Source: Klugiella xanthotipulae
GTDB taxonomy: Bacteria; Actinomycetota; Actinomycetes; Actinomycetales; Microbacteriaceae
DNA: 64,000 nt
Direction of reading: 5' to 3'
Assembly (NCBI RefSeq): GCF_006716695.1
Contig: NZ_VFPN01000002.1
Coordinates: forward strand, 248,001-312,000
The translations under genes and the position numbers were made by a program. Within the stretch, counting starts at the first letter, position 1. Each line of letters starts with the position of its first letter. The notes beneath the pieces were generated by a model. The model was not told the DNA's origin. It made no database searches and was given only the letters and a program-made list of their open reading frames with translations. Of the stretch, positions 42,701-51,423 are shown one piece after another.

Positions 42701-43996
42701 ATGGCAGATCGCGAATATGGATTCAACACCCGCGCCATCCACGCGGGCAACATCCCAGACCCCATCACCGGCGCCCGCGCCCTCCCCATCTACCAGACAA
42801 GCGCCTTTGTCTTCGATGACACCGCCGATGCCGCGGCCCGCTTCGCCCTGCAAAAATACGGAAACGTCTACTCCCGCCTCTCCAACCCCACCGTGGCGAG
42901 CTTCGAGGAGCGCATCGCGAGCCTGGAGGGCGGCCTCGGTGCCGTCGCCACCGCGAGCGGACTCAGCGCACAGTACATCACTTTTGCCTCCCTCGCCGGG
43001 CAGGGCGACCACATCGTGGCCTCCGCCAACCTGTACGGCGGCTCAATCACACAGCTTGACGTAACCCTGCGCCGCTTCGGCGTCAGCACCACGTTTGTGC
43101 AGTCGAGCGACCCGGCCGACTACGCCGCCGCGATCACCGACACAACCAAACTCATCTTCGCCGAATCCATCGCCAACCCCTCGGGCGAGATCGCCGATAT
43201 TGAGGGTCTGGCCGAGGTTGCCCACGCCGCGGGCCTGCCCCTCATCATTGACGCCACCCTCGCGACCCCGTACCTGAACCGGCCCATCGAGTGGGGGGCC
43301 GATGTGGTCATCCATTCGGCCACCAAGTTCCTCGGCGGGCACGGCTCCACCCTCGGCGGCGTTGTCGTCGAGTCGGGCCGGTTCAACTGGCACAGTGAAC
43401 GTTTCCCACTCTTCGACGAGACCGTACCCAGCTACGGCGGGCTCAAGTGGTCGGGAAACTTTGGCGAGTACGCGTTCCTCACCCGGCTGCGCGCCGAGCA
43501 GCTGCGGGATATCGGGCCCACCCTGGCCCCGCACTCCGCCTTCCTGCTCGCCCAGGGCGTTGAAACCCTGCCCTACCGCATCCAGGCGCACGTCAACAAC
43601 GCCCGAGTGGTGGCCGAGTGGCTGGATGCCGACGAGCGGATCGAGTCGGTCAGCTGGGCGGGCCTGCCCGCGCATCCACACCACGACCGGGCCCAGAAGT
43701 ACTTCCCGAAGGGTCCCGGCTCGGTGTTCAGCTTTACCGTGAAAGGCGGGCGGGATGTGGGCCGCCGACTGATCGAGAACGTGAACCTGGCCAGCCACCT
43801 CGCCAACATCGGGGATGCCAAGACCCTCATCATCCACCCCGCCTCCACCACACACGCACAGCTCACCGAGCAGCAGCTCGTGGATGCCGGCGTGGGTGCG
43901 GGCACCATCCGCCTGAGCGTGGGTATCGAGGATGTTGCCGACATCATCTACGATCTTGACCAGGCACTCACCATCGCCGTAGAGGAGTCCCGATGA
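42701..43996 (+). CDS. metY: O-acetylhomoserine aminocarboxypropyltransferase
   Basis: A 431-residue PLP enzyme joining O-acetylhomoserine and sulfide to homocysteine for methionine synthesis. It is a Cys/Met-metabolism family member: Y-S-R in NVYSRLSNPT at 56-63 binds the phosphate, D184 in IDATLATPY stacks on PLP, and K209 in HSATKFLGGHG is the Schiff-base lysine. The start at ATG 42701 follows GTGGGG; the frame upstream belongs to the mannosyltransferase in another frame. Its TGA overlaps the ATG of the next gene by four bases. No S-box or SAM riboswitch was recognised upstream. Confidence 0.93.
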   Translation: MADREYGFNTRAIHAGNIPDPITGARALPIYQTSAFVFDDTADAAARFALQKYGNVYSRLSNPTVASFEERIASLEGGLGAVATASGLSAQYITFASLAGQGDHIVASANLYGGSITQLDVTLRRFGVSTTFVQSSDPADYAAAITDTTKLIFAESIANPSGEIADIEGLAEVAHAAGLPLIIDATLATPYLNRPIEWGADVVIHSATKFLGGHGSTLGGVVVESGRFNWHSERFPLFDETVPSYGGLKWSGNFGEYAFLTRLRAEQLRDIGPTLAPHSAFLLAQGVETLPYRIQAHVNNARVVAEWLDADERIESVSWAGLPAHPHHDRAQKYFPKGPGSVFSFTVKGGRDVGRRLIENVNLASHLANIGDAKTLIIHPASTTHAQLTEQQLVDAGVGAGTIRLSVGIEDVADIIYDLDQALTIAVEESR

Positions 43997-44580
43997 GCAC
44001 CACCGACACTACGCCCGCCGATACGGTCACCACTCACCTCGCTAACGGTCTCAGCTGTGAGCTACCGGCCGATTCCCCTCTCGCCAAGCTGCTCGCATCA
44101 CAACGCACCTGGACCGGGCCGAGCGCCAAGGATCGCCTGGGCATCTTGCGCGCCGCGAAGTCCGTTGCCATCGTGGGGGCCTCGCCCAACCCGGCGCGAT
44201 CAAGCTACTTCGTGGGCACCTACCTGCAACAATCAAGCGACTACCGGGTGTACTTCGTGAACCCCAACGCCGACACCATCCTCGGCGAGAGGGCCTACGA
44301 CGATCTGGCCTCGCTGCCCGAGGTGCCGGATATTGTGGTCGTGTTCCGACGCGGCAGCGACATCCCGAGCGTGATTGATGACGTGGTTGCCGTGGGCAGC
44401 CCCGTGATCTGGGTACAGCTCGGCATCTGGAACGAGGAGGCCGCGTACGACGGCGAGAAGAAGGGGCTCACCGTGGTGATGGATCGCTGCATCAAGATTG
44501 AGCACGCCCGCTTCCACGGCGGCCTGCATCTGCTCGGCTTCGACACCGGGCAGATCACGGCGCGCAAGACGCTGCGGTAG
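43993..44580 (+). CDS. CoA-binding protein, linked to metY
   Basis: A 195-residue protein with one Rossmann-like CoA-binding domain (SVAIVGASPNPARSSYFVGTYL, about residues 57-78) and the end (VVMDRCIKIEHAR), typical of YccU-type proteins. The N-terminal 50 residues resemble a short helical extension. It overlaps metY by four bases and is clearly co-expressed. This pairing recurs in actinobacteria, but the role is unproved; a link to sulfur or acyl-CoA metabolism is inference. Confidence 0.85.
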   Translation: MSTTDTTPADTVTTHLANGLSCELPADSPLAKLLASQRTWTGPSAKDRLGILRAAKSVAIVGASPNPARSSYFVGTYLQQSSDYRVYFVNPNADTILGERAYDDLASLPEVPDIVVVFRRGSDIPSVIDDVVAVGSPVIWVQLGIWNEEAAYDGEKKGLTVVMDRCIKIEHARFHGGLHLLGFDTGQITARKTLR

Positions 44581-44648
44581 CACCGGTCTGTTACCCCCGA
44601 TTGCACGCGTCCCCACCCGTCGGCACACCCATCGGTAGCATGGAAGGC

Positions 44649-45533
44649 ATGTCTCCCACACTTCCCGAGAACCCTGATTCCCCGCTCGTTTCTGCCCAGT
44701 GGGTCTATGACCACCTGGGGGCGGATGGCCTGGTCATCCTGGATGCCACGGCGTTTCTCCTCGACGGACCGGGTGGGCACCCCGCCTACGTGAGCGGTGA
44801 TGAGGAGTATCTCGTGGGCGGGCATCTCCCCGGCGCGATCTTTGCCGACGTGATCACCGAGTTCTCTGACCCCGCCGGACCGTTTCCCTTCACCCGGCCG
44901 AGCGCCGAGCGCTTCGCCACCGCCGCCGGTGCGCTCGGTATCAGCAACGAGACCTCGGTGGTGGTGTACGACGGTAGCTTTGGTCACTTCGCCAGCCGCG
45001 TGTGGTGGCTGTTCCGCGCGTTTGGCTACGACCGGGTGGTGGTGCTGGATGGCGGGCTGACCGCCTGGCAGGCCGCTGGGTTTCCCCTCGAGGTGGGCCA
45101 TGTTGAGCCCACACCCCGCACCTTCGTGGCCCGCGAACGCACCGAGCTGTGGGTGGATAAATCCTTCGTGGAGGGCGTCATCGCCGGCACCGAGTCGGCC
45201 GCGCTCGTCTGCGGCCTACCACCCCGCGAGTTCACGGGCGAAACCACGGCCGTTTCGCGGGCTGGGCATATCCCGGGCAGCGTGAGCGCGCCGGTCGTGC
45301 GGCTCCTCGACCGGTCCACCAAGACGTTCCTCAACCGGGAGGCGCTGGCCGAACGCCTCGGCGAGGCAACCACCGCCAAGCGCGTGGTCGTCTACTGCAG
45401 TGCCGGACTCGCGGCGGCGGCGGATGCCCTCGCCCTCACCGTCCTCGGGCACACCGGTGTGGCGCTCTACGACGGCTCACTCGCGGAGTGGGCGGCCGAC
45501 GCCGCCGCACCACTCGTCACGACAGCGGGTTAG
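44649..45533 (+). CDS. Sulfurtransferase, two rhodanese domains
   Basis: A 294-residue tandem-rhodanese protein of the thiosulfate/3-mercaptopyruvate sulfurtransferase type. The first domain (about 20-150) lacks the cysteine, and the active site C250 is in the second domain loop YCSAGLAA. The classic loop is CGSGVTA or CRKGVTA, so the preference is uncertain. The start is ATG 44649, chosen over 44640. It follows metY and the CoA-binding gene by about 70 bases, so a sulfur-metabolism neighbourhood is plausible. Confidence 0.85.
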   Translation: MSPTLPENPDSPLVSAQWVYDHLGADGLVILDATAFLLDGPGGHPAYVSGDEEYLVGGHLPGAIFADVITEFSDPAGPFPFTRPSAERFATAAGALGISNETSVVVYDGSFGHFASRVWWLFRAFGYDRVVVLDGGLTAWQAAGFPLEVGHVEPTPRTFVARERTELWVDKSFVEGVIAGTESAALVCGLPPREFTGETTAVSRAGHIPGSVSAPVVRLLDRSTKTFLNREALAERLGEATTAKRVVVYCSAGLAAAADALALTVLGHTGVALYDGSLAEWAADAAAPLVTTAG

Positions 45534-45573
45534 ACCGGCTCTTCCCGACGAAACGCCCCTTAGCGGCCGGTCT
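45532..45573. terminator. Hairpin between convergent genes, weak
   Basis: AGACCGGC at 45532-45539 pairs with GCCGGTCT at 45566-45573 around a 26-base loop, partly inside the permease end. It could terminate the sulfurtransferase gene, but is not strong. Confidence 0.4.
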
Positions 45574-47116
45574 TCGTGCTGCCTGGACGCTCCGGGAGTA
45601 CGGGAAGGACACCGGTGTGGCCCTCGCGCAGGCTCGCGATCTCCGCAATTCGCTTGCGGGACAGGAACCAGCCACCGATCAGCAGCGGCACGATGATGAT
45701 GAGGGTGCCCGTGGTATAGGTGCCCACGGGGTAGTCGAAGGCCATCAGCACCACAACCGAGGCTAAAAAGGCGAGCGTGAGGTACGACGTGAAGGGTGCC
45801 CCAAAGAGCCGGAAGCTTGACGGTTGAGCTCGGCCCTCCTTCACCCACCGGCGCAGTCGCATCTGACAGAGAATGATCATCCCCCACGCGGCGATGATAC
45901 CGAGCGAGGCCACATTCAGGACGATCTCGAAGGCTTCATCCGGCATAATCGCGTTGACCGCAACCCCCGCAAGGGCAACAACCCCGGTCAGTAGGATGCC
46001 GCCGTAGGGCACGCCGCTCTTGTTCATGGCCCCGGTGAATCGGGGTGAGGCTCCATTAATAGACATGGAGCGCAGAATACGGCCGGTGGAGTAAAGCCCC
46101 GCATTAAGACTGGATAGGGCCGCGGTGAGCACCACAAAATTCATGATGTTGCCCGCAATCCCACCCACCTCGGCTCCACCGATGCTGGCGAAGAAGGTGA
46201 CGAACGGGCTCTCGTCTTTGCTGTAGGCCGTGTAGGGCAGCAGGAGGGAGAGCAGCAGCACCGAGCCCACGTAAAACACCATGATGCGCACGATCACCAT
46301 ATTGACGGCCCGGGGCATAATCTTCTCGGGGTTCGCCGTCTCACCGGCGGCGGTTCCCACGAGCTCGATCGCGGCGTAGGCAAACACAACCCCCTGAACC
46401 ACGAGCACGGTGGGCAGCAGACCTTCGGGAAAGAATCCGCCATTATTGGCAAGAACGTGCAGGCCGGGGACACCCTCGCTCGTGGGAAATTGGAAGGCCA
46501 GAAAAACGGCACCGATGATGAGGAATGCGATAAGCGCCGTCACCTTGATAATTGCAAACCAGAATTCCATCTCACCGAAGACCTTGACCGAGACCAGGTT
46601 AAGGAGCACCACAATTGTCAGCGCGATAAGCGCCAACAACCACTGAGGGACATCCGTAAAAGCCGACCAGAACTTGACGTAGAGCGCCACGGCCGTAATG
46701 TCAACGATGGCCGTCATTGCCCAGAACAAAAAGTACATCCAGCCGGCGACAAAGGCGGCCTTCTCGCCGAGAAACTCACGGGCATAGGACACAAACGAGC
46801 CAGAGGACGGCCGATGGAGCACCAACTCCCCCAGCGCACGCAGGATGAGGAACGCAAAAAAACCACAGATCGCGTACACGAAAACGAGCGACGGTCCTGC
46901 CGAGGCGAGACGCCCGCCCGCGCCAAGGAAGAGTCCGGTACCGATCGCGCCGCCGATGGCAATCATCTGCAACTGGCGGGCCTTGAGCGTCTTGTGATAC
47001 CCGACCTGCTCACTCGAAAAGTCTTGAACGGCCGACATCTCGTCACCGAGACGTTCGCGCGCGTTTTCGAGTTCACCTGCCTGGTCATGCTCTGGCACGG
47101 GGGAATACTCTGGCAT
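45560..47116 (-). CDS. Amino acid permease (AnsP/CycA-like)
   Basis: A 518-residue APC-superfamily permease with twelve helices. [36 protein letters not shown] near residue 40 is the AAT-family signature of asparagine, GABA or D-serine/alanine permeases. The cytoplasmic N-terminus is unusually long and acidic (about 40 residues before the first helix). It could import asparagine or related amino acids. It stands alone: the asparaginase-like gene is 6.8 kb away. The region 47117-47292 upstream holds no recognisable gene and no clear operator. Confidence 0.85.
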   Translation of the reverse strand: MPEYSPVPEHDQAGELENARERLGDEMSAVQDFSSEQVGYHKTLKARQLQMIAIGGAIGTGLFLGAGGRLASAGPSLVFVYAICGFFAFLILRALGELVLHRPSSGSFVSYAREFLGEKAAFVAGWMYFLFWAMTAIVDITAVALYVKFWSAFTDVPQWLLALIALTIVVLLNLVSVKVFGEMEFWFAIIKVTALIAFLIIGAVFLAFQFPTSEGVPGLHVLANNGGFFPEGLLPTVLVVQGVVFAYAAIELVGTAAGETANPEKIMPRAVNMVIVRIMVFYVGSVLLLSLLLPYTAYSKDESPFVTFFASIGGAEVGGIAGNIMNFVVLTAALSSLNAGLYSTGRILRSMSINGASPRFTGAMNKSGVPYGGILLTGVVALAGVAVNAIMPDEAFEIVLNVASLGIIAAWGMIILCQMRLRRWVKEGRAQPSSFRLFGAPFTSYLTLAFLASVVVLMAFDYPVGTYTTGTLIIIVPLLIGGWFLSRKRIAEIASLREGHTGVLPVLPERPGSTKTGR

Positions 47117-47292
47117 GAAGTTCTCGCTTTCACCGGCGAAACAAAAAAGTGTGTGTCTAACGACCCAGCTTAGTCAGCCGCTATCCACCATCGCGCACAT
47201 TGACGGAAATCTCTCTGACTCATCCAAAAAACGGCACCTTCCGGCTGGACATTTTTATTGACATTGTCCCCAGGCCGCTCGGCGAGACACCG

Positions 47293-47958
47293 CTATCGTG
47301 CCCCCAGCACCCGTGCGGCGAGATCCCGTGCCCGCTGCAGGCCGGGGAGGATTCCCTCGGCAATCTGTTCACGCGCCCACTGCTCACTCGTAAATTTGAG
47401 GATGCACGCCGACATGTTGATTGTCATACGGGCCTCCTCTCGCATCTCCGGGGTAGCCTCGGTGAGCCCTCGCAGCCGCAGCATTCGCTGCAACACGGCA
47501 GCCGAGAGCACCTCCTGGAGAGCATCGACGCGGGCAAATATCATCCGCATGAGTTCGGGATGGCGCATAATCACCTCCCGACGTCGCACCCGCATCGACC
47601 GCTCATGCTCGGTGAGGGTGTCGAGAGTAGCGAGGAAGTCGAAAAGAACCGCCAGGGTATCGGCTCGATCATCTGCCACGATCCGGGCAAGATGCTCCTC
47701 CGTCACCTCCGGCGGCTCGTTGCCAAGCACAGCCTTTTCTTTGGTTCCAAAATAGTTGAAGAAGGTGCGCTGAGAAATCTCCGCCCGCTCACAGATGAGA
47801 TCAACCGACACGCCGTCATACCCGCGCTCATCAACCAGGTTGACGGCGATGGTCTCCACTCGCTCGCGGAGCGCACGCTGCTTACGCTCACGCAGGCCCA
47901 TCGCGGCCCCGGCACTAGGGCCGGGGCGCGACGGTGAGGGCGTGTCGGCTGTCATCAC
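47293..47958 (-). CDS. TetR-family transcriptional regulator
   Basis: A 221-residue regulator. The HTH (TIAVNLVDERGYDGVSVDLICERAEISQRTFFNYFGTKEKAVLG, about 36-80) is typical TetR. The C-terminal helical domain (from about 85) would bind the ligand. It lies nine bases downstream of the DHA2 exporter on the same strand, so it is co-transcribed and most likely regulates that exporter through the palindromes at 49754-49778. Confidence 0.9.
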   Translation of the reverse strand: MMTADTPSPSRPGPSAGAAMGLRERKQRALRERVETIAVNLVDERGYDGVSVDLICERAEISQRTFFNYFGTKEKAVLGNEPPEVTEEHLARIVADDRADTLAVLFDFLATLDTLTEHERSMRVRRREVIMRHPELMRMIFARVDALQEVLSAAVLQRMLRLRGLTEATPEMREEARMTINMSACILKFTSEQWAREQIAEGILPGLQRARDLAARVLGAR

Positions 47959-47967
47959 TCTGCGAGT

Positions 47968-49662
47968 CTATTGCTCAGCACGACGGCCCGCATCGGAGGC
48001 AGTACCCGCACCCACGCTCTCCGTGTCGCCGGGCAGCGCATCGGCCTCGGTAATTCCCTCGGCCTCGGCACCGTCGTTCGTACCGGCTGCACCCGCGACC
48101 GCGGCATCCTCACCGTAGGTGAGCGTTGTTTCGAGCGGCTTCTCGATCACAAATATCAGCGCGACAGCGGCCACAATCAGTAGTGGCAGCAGGTAGAGGA
48201 AGATGGGCGTCATCGAGTCGTTGTAGGACTCGATGATGGGGGTGCGGAACATATCAGGTAGATCACGCACCAGCGCGGGCGTGAGGCTGTTAGCCTCGGG
48301 GGCCGTCGCACCCGACCCTTCGGGAACGACGGGCATCCGCTCGGCGAGCAACTCACCCAGTCGCGTGGTGAAGAGGCTACCCACGATCGCGGCACCGAGC
48401 GTGGCACCGATCTCCCGAAAGAAATTATTCGACGCAGTCGCGGTTCCCACCTGGGAGACGGGGAATGAGTTCTGCACAATCAGCACGAGAATCTGCATTC
48501 CGAGACCGAGACCGAGACCAAAGATGCCGATAAAAAGGCCCACCACCCAGAGTTCAGTTTCGATCGTGAGGGTAGAGAGGAGTACCATCGCGACGGCGGT
48601 GATCAGCATACTTGCGATGGGCATCCACTTATAGTGGGCCGTGCGGCTCGCGAGTTGACCCGACACGATGCCAGAAACGAGCATCCCGGCCACCATGGGC
48701 AGCAGGAGCAGGCCGCTCTCGGTCGCGTTCAGGCTATGCACCATTTGCAGGTACGTGGGCAGGTAACCGATGGCACCGAACATCACCACACCGGCAATGA
48801 GACCGGCGATGGTTGAGAGGTTGAAGTTGCGGTCCCGGAACAGGTAGAGCGGGATAATCGGCTCGGCCGCGCGCTTCTCCACGAACAGGAACAGCACCCC
48901 GGAGACGACCGTTGCGGCGATGAGACCAAGAATCATGGGCGAATCCCACTCATAGTCTTTGCCACCCCACGAGGTGAAGAGCACGAGGCAGGTGACAAAG
49001 ATCGCCATGACGCTGATGCCGGCGACGTCGAGTCGGGGCCGAGTGAAGTCGCGGTGCGGCAGCTTGAGGAAAATGAGAATGCTCACGAGGGCCAGCACGC
49101 CCAGCGGGATGTTGATCCAGAACGCCCAGCGCCAGCCGATACCCTCCGTAAACCAGCCGCCAAGAATGGGCCCCAGCACAGCAGCAAGACCGAATACGGC
49201 ACCCATCGGCCCCATGTAGCGGCCACGGTCTTTCGGCGGAACGATATCGGCAATAACCGCCTGCGCGAGGATCATCAGACCACCACCGCCCAGACCTTGC
49301 ACAGCCCGACCGGTGATCAGCCAGGTCATATCGGAAGCGAGGCCGCCAACCACCGAACCGATCATAAAGATCGAGATAGCCCCGAGGATCAGGCTCTTAC
49401 GCCCAATTAGATCGCCAAGCTTTCCGTAAATCGGCATCATGATCGTGACGGCCACCACGTAGGCGGTGGTCACCCAGAGCATGTGGTCAACGCCATCGAG
49501 CTCGCCCACGATTGTGGGCAGGGCGGTCGAGAAGATCATCTGGTCAAGTGAACCCAGCAGCATCGCAATCAAGAGACCCACAAAAATCAGATTGATCTGT
49601 CTCTTCGGGAGCATTCCCGGTGGAGCCTGCTCGGTGACGGTTGGTGAAAGAGAGGTGGTCAT
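47968..49662 (-). CDS. MFS drug exporter, DHA2 family (EmrB/QacA-like)
   Basis: A 564-residue, 14-helix type multidrug exporter. The start LIFVGLLIAMLLGSLDQMIFSTALPTIVGELDG, motif A GKLGDLIGRKSLILG, and the C motif region PILGGWFTEGIGWRWAFWINIPLG are EmrB/QacA hallmarks. A disordered Ala/Glu/Gly tail of about 40 residues closes the protein. It is first in an operon with its TetR regulator. Substrates unknown; such proteins export dyes, antibiotics or siderophores with proton exchange. Confidence 0.92.
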   Translation of the reverse strand: MTTSLSPTVTEQAPPGMLPKRQINLIFVGLLIAMLLGSLDQMIFSTALPTIVGELDGVDHMLWVTTAYVVAVTIMMPIYGKLGDLIGRKSLILGAISIFMIGSVVGGLASDMTWLITGRAVQGLGGGGLMILAQAVIADIVPPKDRGRYMGPMGAVFGLAAVLGPILGGWFTEGIGWRWAFWINIPLGVLALVSILIFLKLPHRDFTRPRLDVAGISVMAIFVTCLVLFTSWGGKDYEWDSPMILGLIAATVVSGVLFLFVEKRAAEPIIPLYLFRDRNFNLSTIAGLIAGVVMFGAIGYLPTYLQMVHSLNATESGLLLLPMVAGMLVSGIVSGQLASRTAHYKWMPIASMLITAVAMVLLSTLTIETELWVVGLFIGIFGLGLGLGMQILVLIVQNSFPVSQVGTATASNNFFREIGATLGAAIVGSLFTTRLGELLAERMPVVPEGSGATAPEANSLTPALVRDLPDMFRTPIIESYNDSMTPIFLYLLPLLIVAAVALIFVIEKPLETTLTYGEDAAVAGAAGTNDGAEAEGITEADALPGDTESVGAGTASDAGRRAEQ

Positions 49663-49753
49663 TATGGTCTTTCAATGGGTAGTAGGAACGGAAAATGTGA
49701 TCCCCCACACCATCGGAGACGATCAACACGACACAATGCAGTCACTAAACTTT

Positions 49754-49766
49754 TGCAGTTACTGCA
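49754..49766. promoter_or_regulatory. TetR operator candidate
   Basis: TGCAGT-T-ACTGCA is a perfect palindrome about 90 bases upstream of the exporter start. It is nested in a larger repeat, TTTGCAG at 49752 with CTGCAAA ending at 49778, and a further TGCAGT begins at 49737. The cluster fits binding by the TetR protein encoded downstream. The rest of 49663-49933 shows no gene. Confidence 0.6.
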
Positions 49767-49933
49767 CGAATCTGCAAACTCTGAAGCTGAGGATATGCCG
49801 CGAGACGAGCCTAGCCACGACCACCGACATCCAGCCCCGTGCGCGTAACCGCGAGCGCCGCAGAGAACGCGACACAGAAAAGAAATGGCCCGCCACCCAC
49901 ACACGGGGCAACGGGCCGTATCACGCAGAAAGC

Positions 49934-50770
49934 CTAGTTTACCTCAAGCGGGTCACCACCGAGACGCAACTCCCGGTCAAGGGCAGTGATCGCGCTGCGC
50001 TCCTCCGAACTCAACTCAAAAGTAAAGAGATCCAGATTCTCGATAGCACGCTCACGCCGCGTGGTCTTCGGAAAGATGATGTTTCCCTGTTCCAGGTGCC
50101 AGCGAAGGACCACCTGGGCGGAGGATTTGCCGTGGGCCGCTGCGGCCGCCACAATCACAGGGTTTTCCAGCAGATCGGATTTGCCCTGCGAGAGCGGACC
50201 CCAGGCCTCCACCCGGATGTCATTACCCTGACAGAATTCAACCAATTCGCGCCGCTGGTGATAGGGATGCAATTCGATCTGGTTGACAGCGGGGATCACG
50301 CCGGTCTCGTCAATCAGGCGATCCAGGTGCGGAATCAGGAAGTTCGAGACGCCAATCGCCTTCGCGCGACCCGACTTCTCAATACGCTCCAGCACTCGCC
50401 AGGAATCCACGTAGGCATCCCGAGCCGGTGCCGGCCAGTGGATGAGATAGAGGTCCACGTAATCGAGTCCCAGGCGATCCAGACTCGCCTCAAACGCGGG
50501 CAGGGTCGTGTCGGCACCCTGGTCGGCGTTCCACAGCTTTGTCGTCACAAAAAGGTCATCACGGGCGATGCCGGAGGATGCGATAGCCCGGCCCACCCCC
50601 TCCTCGTTCTTGTAGATGGTAGCCGTATCGATGTGGCGGTAGCCCACCTCGAGCGCATCGGAGACCACCCGCTCAGCCTCGGGCGGGTCTACCAGGAAGA
50701 CGCCAAACCCCAGCTGCGGGATGCGGGTGCCATTACTCAGTTCACACAGGGGAATTGTATTTTCAGCCAT
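49934..50770 (-). CDS. Aldo/keto reductase
   Basis: A 278-residue NADPH-dependent reductase. The catalytic tetrad is D48 (HIDTATIY), Y53, K78 (TTKLW) and H111 (LIHWP); the NADP tail motif is KTTRRERAIENL near 240. It is of the 2,5-diketo-gluconate reductase (AKR5) type, reducing small carbonyls. The start ATG 50770 has the usual IPLCELSNGTRIPQLGFG opening. A longer frame continues upstream over the DinB gene and is rejected. Stop overlaps nothing; 10 bases separate it from the DinB gene's end. Confidence 0.9.
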   Translation of the reverse strand: MAENTIPLCELSNGTRIPQLGFGVFLVDPPEAERVVSDALEVGYRHIDTATIYKNEEGVGRAIASSGIARDDLFVTTKLWNADQGADTTLPAFEASLDRLGLDYVDLYLIHWPAPARDAYVDSWRVLERIEKSGRAKAIGVSNFLIPHLDRLIDETGVIPAVNQIELHPYHQRRELVEFCQGNDIRVEAWGPLSQGKSDLLENPVIVAAAAAHGKSSAQVVLRWHLEQGNIIFPKTTRRERAIENLDLFTFELSSEERSAITALDRELRLGGDPLEVN

Positions 50771-50780
50771 GCGCTCTACC

Positions 50781-51329
50781 CTACGCGTCGGCACCCTCGA
50801 GAAGCGGATTCTGCCGGTCGAGGTCGCCCACGTGATGAAAAACGTCGTGCAGGTAGTAGCGCAGCAGGGAGTCAATAGTAAACGCCGAACCGTTACTGCG
50901 CAGCCCGGGACGGTCACGCTGATCGCGCGGTACCGCCGCAAAAACGCCGACCGTGACTTCTCCTGCCGCCGCAAGCTCACGCCAAACCGTCGCGGGGTCC
51001 TGCTCGTTGTAGCGGGCCTCCGCCGCCGCCGCATCCGGACTCCAATTGGGATACGTGGGATTGTCGTGTGTGAGCATGAGCCCCACCCGCTCACCGAAGA
51101 TGCGGTGCGCATCGCGCACATGGCAGGCGTATTCCAGGATGGACCAGGTCTCGACAGCGGGTCGCACCCGAACGTTCGGGGTGGCGAGCCCGGCCTGCCA
51201 GGGCACAATCGTGGCCCGAACGAGCGCGGGGATATCGTCGTAATCAAGATCGGCCACAGCCAACCCGCACTCCGCGCAGCGCTCGGTGAGTACCCAGGTC
51301 CAGTCTTTCGTTTCCGGTGTCATCGTCAT
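50781..51329 (-). CDS. DinB-family protein
   Basis: A 182-residue DinB/YfiT-type four-helix protein, metal-dependent transferase-like. WSILEYACHVRDAHRIFGERV near residue 66 and YYLHDVFHHVGDLDRQ near 160 give the histidines (H75, H165, H166 region) of the usual metal triad. Members include mycothiol- or bacillithiol-dependent transferases. The start ATG 51329 (or 51323) is used; the frame is open to 51425 but that overlaps the hrpA promoter. Divergent from hrpA, upstream of the aldo/keto reductase on the same strand. Confidence 0.82.
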   Translation of the reverse strand: MTMTPETKDWTWVLTERCAECGLAVADLDYDDIPALVRATIVPWQAGLATPNVRVRPAVETWSILEYACHVRDAHRIFGERVGLMLTHDNPTYPNWSPDAAAAEARYNEQDPATVWRELAAAGEVTVGVFAAVPRDQRDRPGLRSNGSAFTIDSLLRYYLHDVFHHVGDLDRQNPLLEGADA

Positions 51330-51423
51330 GAAGCCCAGACTATCCAGTCCCCGACACGATTCAGGGGCAACCCGAGAGCGGCGTGTGACCACTGTCAGTG
51401 TTTCGGGGGAGAATAGACGAGCC

